NCBI RefSeq assembly: GCF_037975245.1
Contig: NC_092562.1
Span: forward strand, 20,967,054-21,031,053
DNA length: 64,000 nt
Reading direction: 5' to 3'
DNA from: Apostichopus japonicus
Taxonomy: Eukaryota > Echinodermata > Holothuroidea > Aspidochirotida > Stichopodidae
The stretch's first letter is position 1; every line of letters begins with the position of its first letter. The notes beneath the pieces are model-generated. The model saw only the letters and a program-made list of their open reading frames with translations, was not told the DNA's origin and made no database searches. The position numbers and the translations under genes were made by a program. Positions 26,201-34,750 of the stretch are shown piece after piece.

Positions 26201-27826
26201 CATAAAAACGTCTCCCCTGGTAGAGTTGTCATTGTTAAATAATGAGGAAACCACGATCATAAGCACGGCTTCAAAGACAACGCCAAAGATCGTATCGACT
26301 ACCACCACAAGCACACCCTTGCCAGTACTGAGTATCCAAGGTGTTAACAGTTACAACGGTTAGTACTTCAGGTGTTAGTGTTCATTTGCCAGGTGCAAAA
26401 TGCATACTTCAATAACTTCTGGTGGTTACAGTTCTTAAAATTCCAGTGGAAAGGGGTTCCAGAGTTTTCTAGGGGGAGGGGAAGGGTGTGGGGTTAGTAG
26501 AGTTTGTGGTATTTTCAGAAATTGTATCCTCTTTTGCTCAAATCGTTTAACCCTCTGCTTTACCTTATTTAGTTTATTATCTGAATATCACATTTCTTTG
26601 TTTCCTTTTATGTTAGCTCATATATATGTTGCTCATATCAGAATGTTTGCACTCTCGTAATGTCGAGCTTCATTTTCTTTTCAAGCTGTAGTTTTCGTCA
26701 ACACCGGTGTGAAAATAACGGATGCAGTTGATATCACTGTATATCTCAAAAAGTTGATTGTTTGCAGAGCACCTGACCGATGTTGTCTGTACTCTTGTAA
26801 CAAATGCCAGATTTCTAGTACAATTTGATAAAACCAATTTGCCACCATAGTCCCTTTGAAAGATCATCTGCGTTGTCCATAAATATGCTTGAAAACACCA
26901 AAAATAAGGGAGACAATTACTCCGCTTGTGTAGTCAAAAGTTGTGTTTTCCATTTCATTCAGAGCATCTTATCTTATCAGCTGATATATATAAACTGCCT
27001 ATTTTTTTGTATTGTTGTTATTGTTTGGAAATAATCAGTGAGATTAATTAACCTTTGAAAGTAAGGGGGATTAAATTGAGGGATTTCCCCCCTCCTATTT
27101 TTTGGAAAAAAGATTGATTTTGAAGGGTGCTTACATGGAAATGGTGGCCAGATTTAAAAACTCAAAATTCAAAATTGTACCAGATTTGAAGATCTCAATC
27201 TTAAGGTAAAATCAGAATGTTTGAAGGAGTGTTATGTTTGACAGTTAACCTGTTTCTGTGGTCACGGTTCTTAGTGGCTAAATAGCCTTATCTCCTTCCC
27301 ACCCCCCAATCCCCCCCCCAAAGAGAGCTTTGCCACTGTTTATTTATTACAACTTTGTCAGAACTACGTAAAAGTCCGAACATTCTGTGAAACAGTTCAA
27401 ACCCACCTAGATGATCACCTAAGACGTCCAAGTTAATCCAGCTGTTTGGTCGTCCTAAGTCGGGTTAAAACTTCCCCCACCCCCCCGGGGAAAAATATGT
27501 ATAACTTCCCAGCAGTTTTTACTAAAATTTTGCTGCAAATTTGCCTCTCATCTTTGCACGTTTTTATTTTAATTTCTTTCTCTTTTGCATGTCCTTCATC
27601 TGCACGCTTGTTTTCCTTTTTAATAACAAATCGTTCGACCGCAGCCTTGAGGCGGAATTTTTCAGCTTGGGATAGGAACAGGGACAAGAAATTGTCGTTC
27701 GGGGAGTTCTCCCGCATCAGCGACGTCCGGAAGCACCGGATACCTGAGAGTACATTCAAGTTGTACGATTCTGATGGAGATTCTCATCTGAGTTTAGGAG
27801 AAATGAGATTGGCCATGCACTTGTAA
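1798..27826 (+). CDS. EFCAB14: EFCAB14-like EF-hand, single-pass membrane coiled-coil protein (12 coding exons)
   Basis: Joined coding exons: 1798-1964, 7597-7739, 10603-10715, 11263-11364, 12383-12475, 13317-13442, 14171-14326, 14688-14852, 15754-16006, 22191-22463, 25942-26358, 27645-27826. They sum to 2190 nt, exactly 729 codons plus TAA, with matching phases at all 11 junctions. The N-terminus MKKRKELDALL and the following basic then Ser/Glu-rich stretch match the start of vertebrate EFCAB14. Residues ~63-86 are one hydrophobic membrane segment. Residues ~90-435 are heptad-like coiled coil, 440-669 are Pro- and Ser/Thr-rich, and 679-690 and 711-722 are EF-hand loops with D-x-N/D-x-D ... 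E ligands. It is longer than the human protein (~495 residues), mainly through stalk and spacer. The first in-frame ATG is at 1798. The family's molecular role is poorly known; a calcium-responsive membrane protein is inferred. The exon structure is predicted, with no transcript support. Confidence 0.9.
2820..3240. repeat. Diverged ~150-bp minisatellite with AGGTCA motifs
   Basis: Repeating blocks of GGTCATTTGA, then GAGGTCA-like, then AAGTCTGAAA, then GAACTCCATACTTGA recur about three times with much divergence. Related blocks occur at 10100-10245 and, on the other strand, at 43185-43510. The clearest copy has three AGGTCA words at 2970, 2980 and 2989. Confidence 0.65.
3440..3660 (+). repeat. 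Possible tRNA-derived SINE
   Basis: GTTAGTTCGAGTCCTG (about 3525-3541) resembles a pol III B box and follows an unusual GC-balanced stretch. No second copy was identified in the window, so the assignment is weak. Confidence 0.3.
7597..7739 (+). CDS. EFCAB14: EFCAB14 exon 2 (transmembrane segment)
   Basis: Preceded by a polypyrimidine tract and TATAG acceptor, and followed by GACAG|GTGAGT. Encodes residues 56-103, including the uninterrupted hydrophobic run LFLFVLIAGCISLTFGVILM and then ELKHDLDVLRKRL, which starts the coiled coil. Human EFCAB14 has its membrane segment and a similar LKEDLDALKEKF in the same place. Confidence 0.92.
7765..7850 (+). repeat. 3' tail of a non-LTR retroposon
   Basis: GTGGCGCTATATAAATCTACATTATTATCATCATTATT is the type of tail (GCGCTATATAAAT followed by an ATT-rich repeat) seen on CR1/L2-like elements. 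It directly precedes the SINE that starts near 7850. No coding remnant remains. Confidence 0.5.
7850..8165 (+). repeat. tRNA-derived SINE with (ATT)n tail
   Basis: The head contains GGTTCGGGGTTCGATTCCCGG, which includes a pol III B box (GGTTCGATTCC type). A unique body follows, and the end is an ATT/TTA microsatellite at 8088-8162. It lies in EFCAB14 intron 2 in the sense orientation. Anticodon and acceptor pairing are not tRNA-like, so it is not a tRNA gene. Confidence 0.65.
8088..8162. repeat. (ATT)n microsatellite
   Basis: About 75 bases of near-pure ATT/TTA repeat with a short TTTGTATTTGTATT interruption. It forms the tail of the SINE. Confidence 0.9.
10080..10245. repeat. AGGTCA-type repeat, intron 2 copy
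   Basis: GGTCACCATAGGTCAAAGTCTGAAGACCTA and ACTTGGTATGTGGA reproduce blocks of the 2820-3240 repeat. It is a single diverged unit after a poly-A run. Confidence 0.55.
10603..10715 (+). CDS. EFCAB14: EFCAB14 exon 3 (stalk)
   Basis: The acceptor is TTCTTCTTAG and the donor ACATCA|GTGAGT. Encodes residues 104-141, with heptad-like hydrophobic spacing (ITDLQSKVGHMPALLTKVGNL). The exon enters in phase 1 and leaves in phase 0. Confidence 0.85.
11263..11364 (+). CDS. EFCAB14: EFCAB14 exon 4 (coiled coil)
   Basis: 102 nt, phase 0 at both ends, so removable without a frameshift. Encodes residues 142-175; IINLQEVINKLQKTVKDLQD is a clear coiled-coil heptad run. Donor GAG|GTATGA. Confidence 0.85.
11417..11568. 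repeat. 76-bp tandem duplication of a hairpin-forming unit
   Basis: Two copies (11417-11492 and 11493-11568) begin AAACTGTACAGTAGGC and end in GCCTACTG. Each has inverted arms (GTACAGTAGGC / GCCTACTGTAC) around an inner palindrome CCTAGGTTTATATAAACCTGG. It lies in EFCAB14 intron 4. Confidence 0.85.
12383..12475 (+). CDS. EFCAB14: EFCAB14 exon 5 (coiled coil)
   Basis: 93 nt, phase 0 at both ends, bounded by TTTGCAG and AAAG|GTAAGC. Encodes residues 176-206 (NINQVNLALQAAKADLTDKV...), a stalk heptad segment. Confidence 0.85.
12685..12712. repeat. (TA)n microsatellite
   Basis: About 14 TA units in EFCAB14 intron 5. Confidence 0.9.
12748..13018. repeat. Foldback (MITE-like) element
   Basis: TTGGTTGTCC...GTTCGGACAACCCAAATCAGCTTTGGGGG on the left is mirrored by CCCCCAAAGCTGACC...TTCTGGACAACCAAATTTGCTGTTCAGACAACC on the right. 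The arms are imperfect. No target duplication was resolved. Confidence 0.55.
13317..13442 (+). CDS. EFCAB14: EFCAB14 exon 6 (coiled coil, then Ser/Thr)
   Basis: 126 nt, phase 0 at both ends, bounded by CTCCTACAG and CAACAG|GTGAGT. Encodes residues 207-248, beginning TDVASLTERVTQLSQSS and then a Ser/Thr-rich linker. Confidence 0.88.
13660..13732 (+). repeat. Retroposon 3' tail with (ATTG)n
   Basis: TATTGGCGCTGTATAAATGTTTTCTGATTGATTGATTGAT has the GCGCTGTATAAAT tail signature followed by a 4-bp repeat, typical of non-LTR 3' ends. No coding part was found upstream within intron 6. Confidence 0.5.
14171..14326 (+). CDS. EFCAB14: EFCAB14 exon 7 (coiled coil)
   Basis: 156 nt, phase 0 at both ends. 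A T-run precedes the GTTCAG acceptor; the donor is TTTG|GTAAGT. Encodes residues 249-300 (SLEAINKTVNSLNDTIDHLN...VLALRG...), a heptad pattern with several N-glycosylation sequons (NKT, NDT, NVT). Confidence 0.88.
14688..14852 (+). CDS. EFCAB14: EFCAB14 exon 8 (acidic linker and coiled coil)
   Basis: 165 nt, phase 0 at both ends, bounded by AATTCAG and CAACAA|GTATGT. Encodes residues 301-355: an Asp/Pro-rich linker and then AIEGRLRSLEVTVQQ. Confidence 0.85.
15754..16006 (+). CDS. EFCAB14: EFCAB14 exon 9 (coiled coil)
   Basis: 253 nt, phase 0 in and phase 1 out. The acceptor is TTCATTTAG and the donor GAAG|GTAAAG. Encodes residues 356-439, ending in VLQRLDGLESTVKSLQNAT. This is the last clear coiled-coil exon. 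Confidence 0.88.
17229..17262. repeat. (AAT)n tail of the retrotransposon
   Basis: About 11 AAT units; on the element strand this is the TTA-repeat 3' terminus. Confidence 0.9.
17323..20385 (-). CDS. Non-LTR retrotransposon ORF2: AP-like endonuclease plus reverse transcriptase
   Basis: One uninterrupted frame of 1020 codons from the first ATG (20385); the open frame runs slightly further upstream without an ATG. An endonuclease/exonuclease/phosphatase domain spans about residues 80-300 (FALWNARSLRS, ITETW, SGGGVLVF, VGDFNFH, TLDLIIS, SDHAVV). The reverse transcriptase spans about 515-770: SYRPIANLKFLAKTIERV, LDYSAAFDTINHD (motif A), GVPQGSVMGP (motif B), YADDTQVY (motif C, around residue 745), NDDKTELIHI. 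The C-terminus, WNDLSIKVKEAQSVTRFKSLL, is typical of CR1/L2/Jockey-related elements. All catalytic motifs are present, so the product could be active. It makes a cDNA copy of its own RNA primed at nicked target DNA. Confidence 0.93.
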   Translation of the reverse strand: MKYSSSELLKLRNKGGSLPVEIFYTVKQNGLLVSRRKRGRRAGAHIQRFLRHSSGLDKNGSFSTNPVTNRACSRFALWNARSLRSKTSEISEFIISQKIDIMAITETWLYGDHRDNVAIADLAATFPHYELHHVPRTDRSGGGVLVFLRNTYHVTECDIKALISFEYIELVVSAPSQIPLRLIVLYRPPKTKNKQSTTSLFLKEFPKLIESFCSEPGYVMIVGDFNFHCDDMMNRDTVSFQDLLYSANLKQHVAVPTHRGGHTLDLIISRNDDDFISNIDTTSYLTSDHAVVMCSLEIGRPPLSKIEIKARKLNQINLESFRRDILSSPLYTSPVSNLDQLVDMYERVLTDLLDKHAPVMVRKITRRPHSPWFTDDHRSLKKEVRRCEAQWHHTKLAVHKEIFIEKSKHYHAVLKQAKKNFHQNKLVACNSRQLFKEVEKLTSPKISNVRPNTSDNGLLANEFANFFVNKIEQIRNNILNTDKPQLSMTLPPDETSHCFPRFVPVSGESLRKIIMNSPASTCRLDPIPTSLLKNCIDVLLPTITKIVNLSLSNGHFPDSLKCAHITPLFKKGKVCKNDLKSYRPIANLKFLAKTIERVCSKQIQNYLRNNKLLGEKQSAYRAHHSTETALLRVYNDLLLTADKGEEAILVLLDYSAAFDTINHDIFFQRLQNRYGVSGNALCWFKSYFTNRSQAVVVNDCISNVHKPVGGVPQGSVMGPLSFTMYTSPVEDIIKAHGMSGMLYADDTQVYAIKSGCDHGATLAKLGACISDIRSWSAANDMKLNDDKTELIHISSKFRTAAPIPSLKIGTTHVEPVNNARNLGVIFDKNLDMNQHINNICRSASSALHKIGKIRRCLDQQTAKTLVHAFVSSRVDNCNSLLYGLPDQQVNKLQRIQNSAARLITRTKRSEHITPILRDLHWLSVKQRINFKILLLTFKCIHGLAPVYLQNLIRDYTPRCCLRSSSKSLLVTPPVCTKSYGSRSFQFSSAVLWNDLSIKVKEAQSVTRFKSLLKTHLFSCL
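22191..22463 (+). CDS. EFCAB14: EFCAB14 exon 10 (proline-rich spacer)
   Basis: 273 nt, phase 1 on both sides, so it can be skipped in frame. Encodes residues 440-530, opening with a tandem EPQPDTEPQPDNEP and rich in Pro, Thr and Lys. The donor CAG|GTCTTC is weak. If unspliced, the frame reads nine more codons to a TAA at 22481-22483. Confidence 0.75.
24237..24702. repeat. Large foldback element (~466 bp, ~200-bp imperfect arms)
   Basis: The left arm reads CCAGTGGGGACAAT ... TGTACGAGCAG ... GTTAGGAACTGTTT ... GAGTGCTTTGA ... TATTAGCATTAGGGAA. The right arm carries the reverse complement of each block in mirror order, ending ATTGTCCCAACTTGGTG. The axis is near 24469. A half-copy (about 49235-49370) repeats the GTTAGGAACTGTTTGTA ... 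GAGTGCTTTGAAGC ... TATTAGCATTAGG blocks, so this is a dispersed family. Confidence 0.85.
25355..25806. repeat. 226-bp tandem duplication
   Basis: Unit 1 (25355-25580) and unit 2 (25581-25806) both begin GACAAGAAG.TGCTGATACAG and end ATCATATTTGGAGTT, with only scattered substitutions. It lies immediately upstream of the exon 11 acceptor region. Confidence 0.92.
25942..26358 (+). CDS. EFCAB14: EFCAB14 exon 11 (Ser/Thr-rich spacer)
   Basis: 417 nt, phase 1 on both sides. The acceptor follows a strong T-rich tract (TTTGTTTAACAG); the donor is AACG|GTTAGT. Encodes residues 531-669, low-complexity Ser/Thr/Leu with KTTPKIVSTTTTSTPLP near the end, which suggests an O-glycosylated extracellular spacer. 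Conservation was not assessed. Confidence 0.8.
27645..27826 (+). CDS. EFCAB14: EFCAB14 exon 12 (paired EF-hands, stop)
   Basis: The acceptor is GACCGCAG after a TAATAAC branch-like word. Encodes residues 670-729. EF loop 1 is DRNRDKKLSFGE and loop 2 is DSDGDSHLSLGE; both keep Asp at 1, Asn/Asp at 3, Asp at 5 and Glu at 12. Human EFCAB14 also ends with two such motifs (FDSDGDG...LELRVALGI). The stop is TAA at 27824. Confidence 0.93.
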
Positions 27827-28031
27827 CAAAGTGGGTCTTTTCTGTAGAATAATCAATGATTTTTGTGTGTGCCAGTTTTGCTATTTTATGTCTGATTTAT
27901 TAAATGACGGATTAAAAGATAACTTTAGGCAGAATTTTAGTCTTGACATGTCATAGTTCAAAATTTAAAAAAAAAAAACTAGTTGTATAATATGATTGTT
28001 TCTTTAGATATACAGGTTTCAGTATTGACCT

Positions 28032-28405
28032 TTAATGGCATTGAAGACTCGCCCCAAACCGTGTGCGGCCATCGGAAAAAAGTTAACTTTCTGTTGCTAA
28101 TTGCAAGTGACGTTTTGTTCTTGTCGCTACAAAATGCAGACAGTAATGAAACGTGATACCTTGTTATCTTTAGCTGGACCTGAGATGTCCTTCGCTCTAT
28201 CGTTTGTACACTGTGCTGTGTGTATTGACCGCAGCTGTATGTACTGACTGTACACTTGTGTCTAATTATCGACGGTAGCAAGCTGTGTGTGTGTATTTTC
28301 TGGGATCGATGGTGTTGTTTAACACTTCTGTTACACCTCATTCGAAACTAGGTCAGATTACCGGCATTCGATGTTTCTTTTTGCGCGAGTCTTCACACCC
28401 TTTAA
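28032..28405 (+). mobile_element. TTAA-flanked MITE, copy 1
   Basis: Begins TTAATGGCATTGAAGACTCGC and ends GCGAGTCTTCACACCCTTTAA; the termini are inverted repeats of about 17 bp inside TTAA. The interior matches copies at 30885-31240 and 45743-46106 throughout (for example GCTACAAAATGCAGACAGTAATGAAAC). TTAA target sites are characteristic of piggyBac-type transposition; no transposase is present. Confidence 0.85.
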
Positions 28406-29869
28406 TATCCACTGAATCTTTGAAATGCTCCGCAAGGCTTAATCTGAATATGACTTCGGCTGCTCAGTGTTAGTTTTGAAATGTTACCCTTGGATGATAT
28501 TCAACACCAAGTTCTTGACAAATTTTTCATGTTATTTTCGGCTAAAAATATCTCGTCTTCCCTTTCACTTTTTGTGCTGCATCTGAGACACTGGCCTGAT
28601 GTTGTGTATACTAGACTATGTTGTCCAGCCTCATTAATTGTCCAGCCTCGGGTGTGTCAAGGGTCATTTCAAAACAATCAAAACAGTGGTTCTAGAATTA
28701 CAATCAGGAGTCTTAGCTTGATAGAAGTTTTTTTGGAGCAGTCTACAACAGAACCGAAATTATTTCGTTTTGTGCTTAAATTCATCCTCTAATGGATACC
28801 AATGTTGTTATAGATTATCATTCAAGTTTACAAGTATCTTTATTTTAAGATATATTAAGATGGTTATATTGTCATAACTGGTTGTAGCATCTTTCTCTGA
28901 CAGGGTGATACTGTTATTAACTAGGAGCATGCCAAAATTTAACAACTTTTTTCATTTTACCAGGATTTGTATGGGATTATTTATTGGGTCCAAAAATAGC
29001 AGGTTTTGTGAATTAAAGAGGAATATATGTCGGATATTATTGTGTGTGAGTATTCAAGAGGTATTCTATTTTTTGGAGAAGTCCTATAAATTCATGTAGA
29101 TGAGAGGAAGAAACAAAATGAAAATTTGACTATTCTATGGATGGTTACAATTTCTTTTGTGGCATTTGTACGTAATGTAGGGTACCCTGACACGATTCAT
29201 CTTTACCTTGCAAAGTTAACTTAAATTTCTTTGTTTATTACGTCAATTCACTCACTTGCTTTATACCCCAAATTCCATAATTTATGTTTGACTTTGAAAA
29301 ATCTAAGATTCTAAAACTTATTTTTGTCTTACTTCAAAACATGAGTTATAGTAAATATATAAGCTAGACTAAAGCTTGAACATGTATTTATTTATAGAAA
29401 TTATCAAGAGAATAGAAAAAAGGAGAGTATATAAAGAAAAATTTCCCTCGTTTGCATTGATATAGCGCTATCATTTGTCCATTTTTTCATATTTTGAGTA
29501 CTGAATTATGAATTTTATCTGTATTCATGGTGTATCTGTATCCACTTTGTATCAGTTTGATACCACTGCAACATAAAGACATTTAATCTAGGTTAAGTAG
29601 TGATCTATACTATCATGATAGGTTAAATGCATTGCATTGGTATCTTATGTTCATTTGTAATAATTATTAATAATTATTCATCAATATTATTAATAATAAT
29701 TGGTAGACACTGGTATGCCATAATTATTGGTTTTTACTATAATATCATAATTCAGTACATAATTCACATCCATAATTAAGATAGATTACAGGGGTAGATT
29801 AGGGAACATTTTATGAGTTGATGCTGGAAGCTGTTGGGGATATCAAATAATATTTGTAATCACAGTCTC

Positions 29870-30350
29870 AATATCCACCACTCCTAGAGTGGATAAGCGA
29901 TATCTTAAAATCAATAACGTAATCAGAATTGGACTGTATCTACACTTCAGGAACCTATTCCATTGCATGTGTAGGTTTAATTAGCTCTTCCACTTGTAAG
30001 TGGTCCTTTGTAATCAGAATTAGACTGATAAGTGGTGGCTATATCCACTGTATCTTAAAGTGGTCCTCTTCTTGGACAATTTAATCTCCATCCATTGGCA
30101 GTTATTGATTACATTCCAGGGCTAATTAGCATATACAGTTAATATCTGGACAAACACGTCTGTATTTTGTAATACCCACTTTTAAAAGTGAACCTATTCC
30201 ATTGCATGTGTAGGTTTAATTAGCTCTTCCACTTAGTAAGTGGTCAATTGCATGTGTGATCTTCAATGACATGCAGAGGTAGTCCATTATATGTGTGAAC
30301 ATGAAACCACGTTTAGAAGTGGTTCTGTACGTCCCACTCTCCAAAGCGGA
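29870..30350. repeat. Array of short CCACT...AGTGG hairpins with a duplicated block
   Basis: Short inverted repeats recur: CCACTCCTAGAGTGG, CCACTTGTAAGTGG, CCACTTTTAAAAGTG, CCACTTAGTAAGTGG, CCACGTTTAGAAGTGG. A block beginning GAACCTATTCCATTGCATG and ending GCTCTTCCACTT occurs at about 29950 and again at about 30189. Confidence 0.75.
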
Positions 30351-30884
30351 TGACTTTACTATATATGATATCACTATATATATATGATATCACTATATAT
30401 ATATGATATTAATCAGTACCTATTAGACGACTGATTGTTGTTATGGTATCACTGATATGTACTTAATGCAGCATTTGTATTGTAATGTATTTGTATGTAT
30501 ACTTGTATGTATGATAAATGTATAACTGTCTTATAGAAAAAATGTGTAAAAATATGTCATATATCTAAAATCATCAAAATTGATGTATAGATTATTCCTA
30601 TACAGTCAATATTCCCATGATTAAGAAACTAAACCAAAAAAAAATAAGGACGTGTTATAATATTATTTTTTTGGTTGTGATTCCTCAGTGTGGAAATGTC
30701 ATGCAAGACTCTGTGGCCTCTTGACCAACATGTAAGGCTTTGTTTTAGTCATTATGTCAATTCTCTTGTTCGAGTTTCATTGGGGTAAGGAAAGGGTTAA
30801 AAATGATCGCCATCATCAGAAAGCTGGACAGGAATATCACCTGCTGTGGATAATTCTACCCCTGCTTAAAGGAATACTATAACA

Positions 30885-31240
30885 TTAAAGGCATTGAAGA
30901 CTCGCCCCAAACAGCGTGCCGCCATCTTTAAAAAGTTAACTTTCCGTTGCTTGCAGGTGAAGTTTTTCTCTTGTCGCTACAAAATGCAGACAGTAATGAA
31001 ACTTGATACCTTGTTATTTTTATCTAGACCTGTGATGTCCATTGCTGCTATGTACACTGTGTTGTGGGTAGCTGTATTTACTGATTGTACACTAGTGTCT
31101 AATTACTGACGGTAGCAAGCTGTGTGTGTATTTTCTGGGATCGATGGTGGTGTCTAACACCTCCGTTACACCTCATTCGAAACTAGGTCAGATTACCGGC
31201 ATTAGACATTTCTTTTTGCGCGAGTCTTCACACCCTTTAA
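30885..31240 (+). mobile_element. TTAA-flanked MITE, copy 2
   Basis: Begins TTAAAGGCATTGAAGACTCGC and ends GCGAGTCTTCACACCCTTTAA, with the same interior as copy 1. The two lie 2.5 kb apart in the same orientation. Confidence 0.88.
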
Positions 31241-33304
31241 CTGCGGTGAAACTGTCACCACCAAAGTGTATCGTGACAGCTTGCTGCAATGACTAGTTCC
31301 ATCTATGTCATTATATGCGAGTAACACATTGGTAGATCTTAAGGTAGATGTGTTAGTCTCTTTTGTGACGAAAAAATGGGGCTAACAGTGAAATTGTTAT
31401 CAAAGACCAGCTCATACCAAAATGATTTCCATGAGGGTTGTTAGATTGACATAAAAATTTGACACCAAATTCTTTCATGCTGTGTCATATGTGACGTCAC
31501 AAACTGTTTAATGTACGTTTAATGTAAATGTTTTGTTTTCAGTTGTTTTCTACTTGGTCATACCTTCTACATAGAAAATGCTTCAGCTGGATGGATACAT
31601 TGCTACTGAGTTTATTATAATCATTGCTTGACAAATATTGACGAAAAAAGCTCTGAAAGTAGCATTTATGCCGCCTGCATTTAATTCCCTTCCTTTGCAA
31701 CTTGAGAAATCGGTCTAAAGTCAATTTTCTTTGTGGATATATTATTATTGCTATGTATTTGATAGAGCGCACTACAATAGATCTATCCTTCCTATCTATT
31801 CTATATCCTTCCTCTGATGTTATTACATTGTTTATATCTTTCCTAGTTTCTTTATTGTTCATCACAGATAACTGCATAACAAAAGAATTTATGATTCATT
31901 CATTTCAGATTTGGTTTTAAAATCATAGAGAATGCAGTGATTTTGTAAATACTAATTTAAGAGGGTATAAAAAGTTAGTTAAAAAATCTTTTGCTACAAA
32001 AATTAACTTGAAGTGATAGTGATAGCTGTACAAATCTTTCCAGAAAGTAATAATAAAATTATTACCATTTTATTATGAGTTTTATTTGTTTTATTGATTA
32101 CAATCTGTTTGGATACTATCTGAAGTTATCAGAAAGAGAGAGAGAGAGAGACAAAGAATAGTAAGCAGTCAATCTTTTCACTTTTCAGAGAACATCTTGA
32201 TTTTCCTTGCCAATGTATAATATTTTTCAAAATGATTACAAAGATATATAGTAAAAATACATATCCTACCTATGAAACCCTTATATGCATCAATTAAGTC
32301 AACACTAATAATCAAAGGAGATTAACTGACTAAAGAAAAGGTAAAAATTTTGAAAAATATTCTGCTCTGTTCGTTACCTTTGCTGTCCAGAGTTGCATTT
32401 AAAGAATGATATGAGATATATGCAGGCATTGATTTGATGAAAATATGTGCCTGTTTATACACAGACAAAAAAATAAACTATTTTAAAGCTGGCATACACA
32501 AAGATGTGTAGACATCATAGGCAAACAATAACAATTGTACATGTATAAATTTCACCAATAGCACCATCTAGAAAAAAATTGTTGTTAAAAGTAATAAAAT
32601 ACTACTGTATATAACTAAGCTACAATGACGGAATTTCATGGCGTACAACTAGATGCACAGGTCAACACAATTATTGTTTTGTTTATATATCATCAACAAT
32701 TAAGATACAAACCTTGGCAGAATGGTAAGAGTTAAACTTTGCTTTAAGTTGTGGAAAAGATGGAAGAGTTGTATAAAAAATTGCACAGTCATCACACACT
32801 TGCTGAGAAAGCATCTGGCTGTTTCTGTGAGATTATTAAACTTAACTGAAGGCACCACACTTTTAATCATCTTTCTCAATTTAGAGAAGCAATGACCTTG
32901 TTTTGACTTTGACCTTTATTTGACCTTTATTTGAGTCATTTACTGGTAAGAGTATTGCCGTCCGATTTTTGCCAAAAACTTCCAAAGTGCTCGTAGGGAA
33001 CATCTAACCCCTATGTATCAATCCCAAACATTTAAGGAACATCATCGACATGTGAAAGGAAATCAACGTACAGAGAAAAATGCTAAGGGAGAGGAGCATC
33101 ATGGGTAATAAGTAACTGCTTAACTTTGAACCTGTGTGACCATTCTTTGAATTTCTAGCATATTTGCTAGGTAAACACTGATAACCTTGATGAATGAATC
33201 GTTTGAAGAATGTCCTGTTTGCACATCTGAAACAAACAATTGTTACAACTCACAATAATAACATGCCCTTTCATTGTAAATAATATGCCACGGTCTGCAT
33301 CATT

Positions 33305-33530
33305 ATTCCTATTCTAGCTAAAAGTTCTTTGGTCTTTTGCATCCTACAGCAAGCTGATGAAGGTTTGTATTCTCAAGCATCAAGTCCTATTCTAGCCAAA
33401 AGTTCTTTGGTTTTTGCGTCCTACAGCTGATGAGGTTTTCATTCGCAAGCATGGAGTCCTATTCTAGCATCAGCTCTTTGATTTTTGCATCCTAAAGCTA
33501 ACAGAGCATTGTATTTGCAAGTACAAAACA
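33305..33530. repeat. ~80-bp tandem repeat, three diverged units
   Basis: Units start TCCTATTCTAGC, followed by AAAAGTTCTTTGGT, TTTTGC.TCCTA.AGC and GCAAGCAT; unit starts lie near 33308, 33387 and 33457. It is downstream of DHCR24 and may fall in its 3' UTR. Confidence 0.75.
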
Positions 33531-34750
33531 TTTTTCTGAACTATGGAAGGAGCTAACAGTTCAGAAAAAATATGTTACATTTACAAATATATGGAAGACT
33601 TATGAAACAAATATATAATTCTGCTTTCATGAACTGTTCAGAACATGTGAGGAGCTATAACCTAATTGCACTTATATTGCATAAATACTGACTACATATT
33701 GAATGCTAAATACAAATTGAATATGTGCTGCATGAATGAGATGATGATTACTAAATACATATTGCAAGAATGAGATGATGATGATATAACGAGATAATAA
33801 TGGCAATGTTAACAGCATAAAGCATTAAAATGACCTTTGACCTTAAGACCCCTTATGTAGCCTTAATATACACCAGTGAAATTAATTAAATATTCAAATT
33901 TTGTGGTTTTTGAAGGCTCTGGACTTTCTCATATATAAAATAATATGGTTCCTGTGTGTGCAATAAAATACATCTATGCAATTGTTGAGCAGGTTGCCCA
34001 TTTTGCCATTTTATGAATACACAACATTCATTCATTATTTAAAACATCGTTTCCATAAATACTGAAAATCAAATAATCTACTATTAAACCTTAAATGTTT
34101 TGTGTGAAATATCTGAAGACAACAACAAGCAGATACATTCTTGTTTAAAACAATGTATAATAAATAAGTGCAAATAGCTTAAAAATGTTTAAAGATACAA
34201 ATTTAAGTAAAAAAGAAATGTAAGTTTTTCAACAACAAATTGCAACTCCAGTCAAATCTTAACCTTCACTGTTATAAGGTGAAATAATCACTCCCAAATT
34301 CTTAAAAAACAGCCTCATTTTTTTTTCAAACAAGTACAAGAGGCTGCAGCATTCTGCATAGGATAATATTTAGTGCCAGCTGCATTTTCACGCAACCAAT
34401 CACTGTTGGTCTGTCAAAATGTGCCGAGCTGCATTATCTGATATTGATTCAGCCTTGCTGCAGGGGATTTTGCAGTTGTAGAAGCTTTTTCTGTCCGAGA
34501 CGATGCCTAACCAGCAGATACACAGTATCGTTAACCGAAAAAGGATATTGCCAAAAGTGGAACTTTTGCTCATTAATATAGAAATGAACAGATACAAAAT
34601 GACTAACTATGCTATTCAAACAACTGTAAAATTGTGTTTGTGACTTTACAAATATATTAAAAAAGCACTTGTGAATTTTCCAAAAATTAAGCGTAAGACA
34701 ATAAAAAATTTGACCAAACTTTGTGGCTTGGAATAAAAAATAAAAGTCCA

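Larger units (their letters stand above)
27827..34750. other. Intergenic region between convergent EFCAB14 and DHCR24
   Basis: It holds the 3' UTRs of both genes, with boundaries not determined (an ATTAAA at about 27915 is a possible EFCAB14 poly-A signal). Also present are two TTAA-flanked MITEs, a 29.87-30.35 kb stretch of short CCACT/AGTGG hairpins, a ~80-bp x3 tandem repeat (33.3-33.5 kb), a GA microsatellite near 32135, and AT-rich sequence. No protein gene is supported. Confidence 0.55.

Noticed and set aside
31539..31877. 112-codon minus-strand frame between the genes
   Set aside because: No domain, AT-driven composition and no splice or promoter signals.
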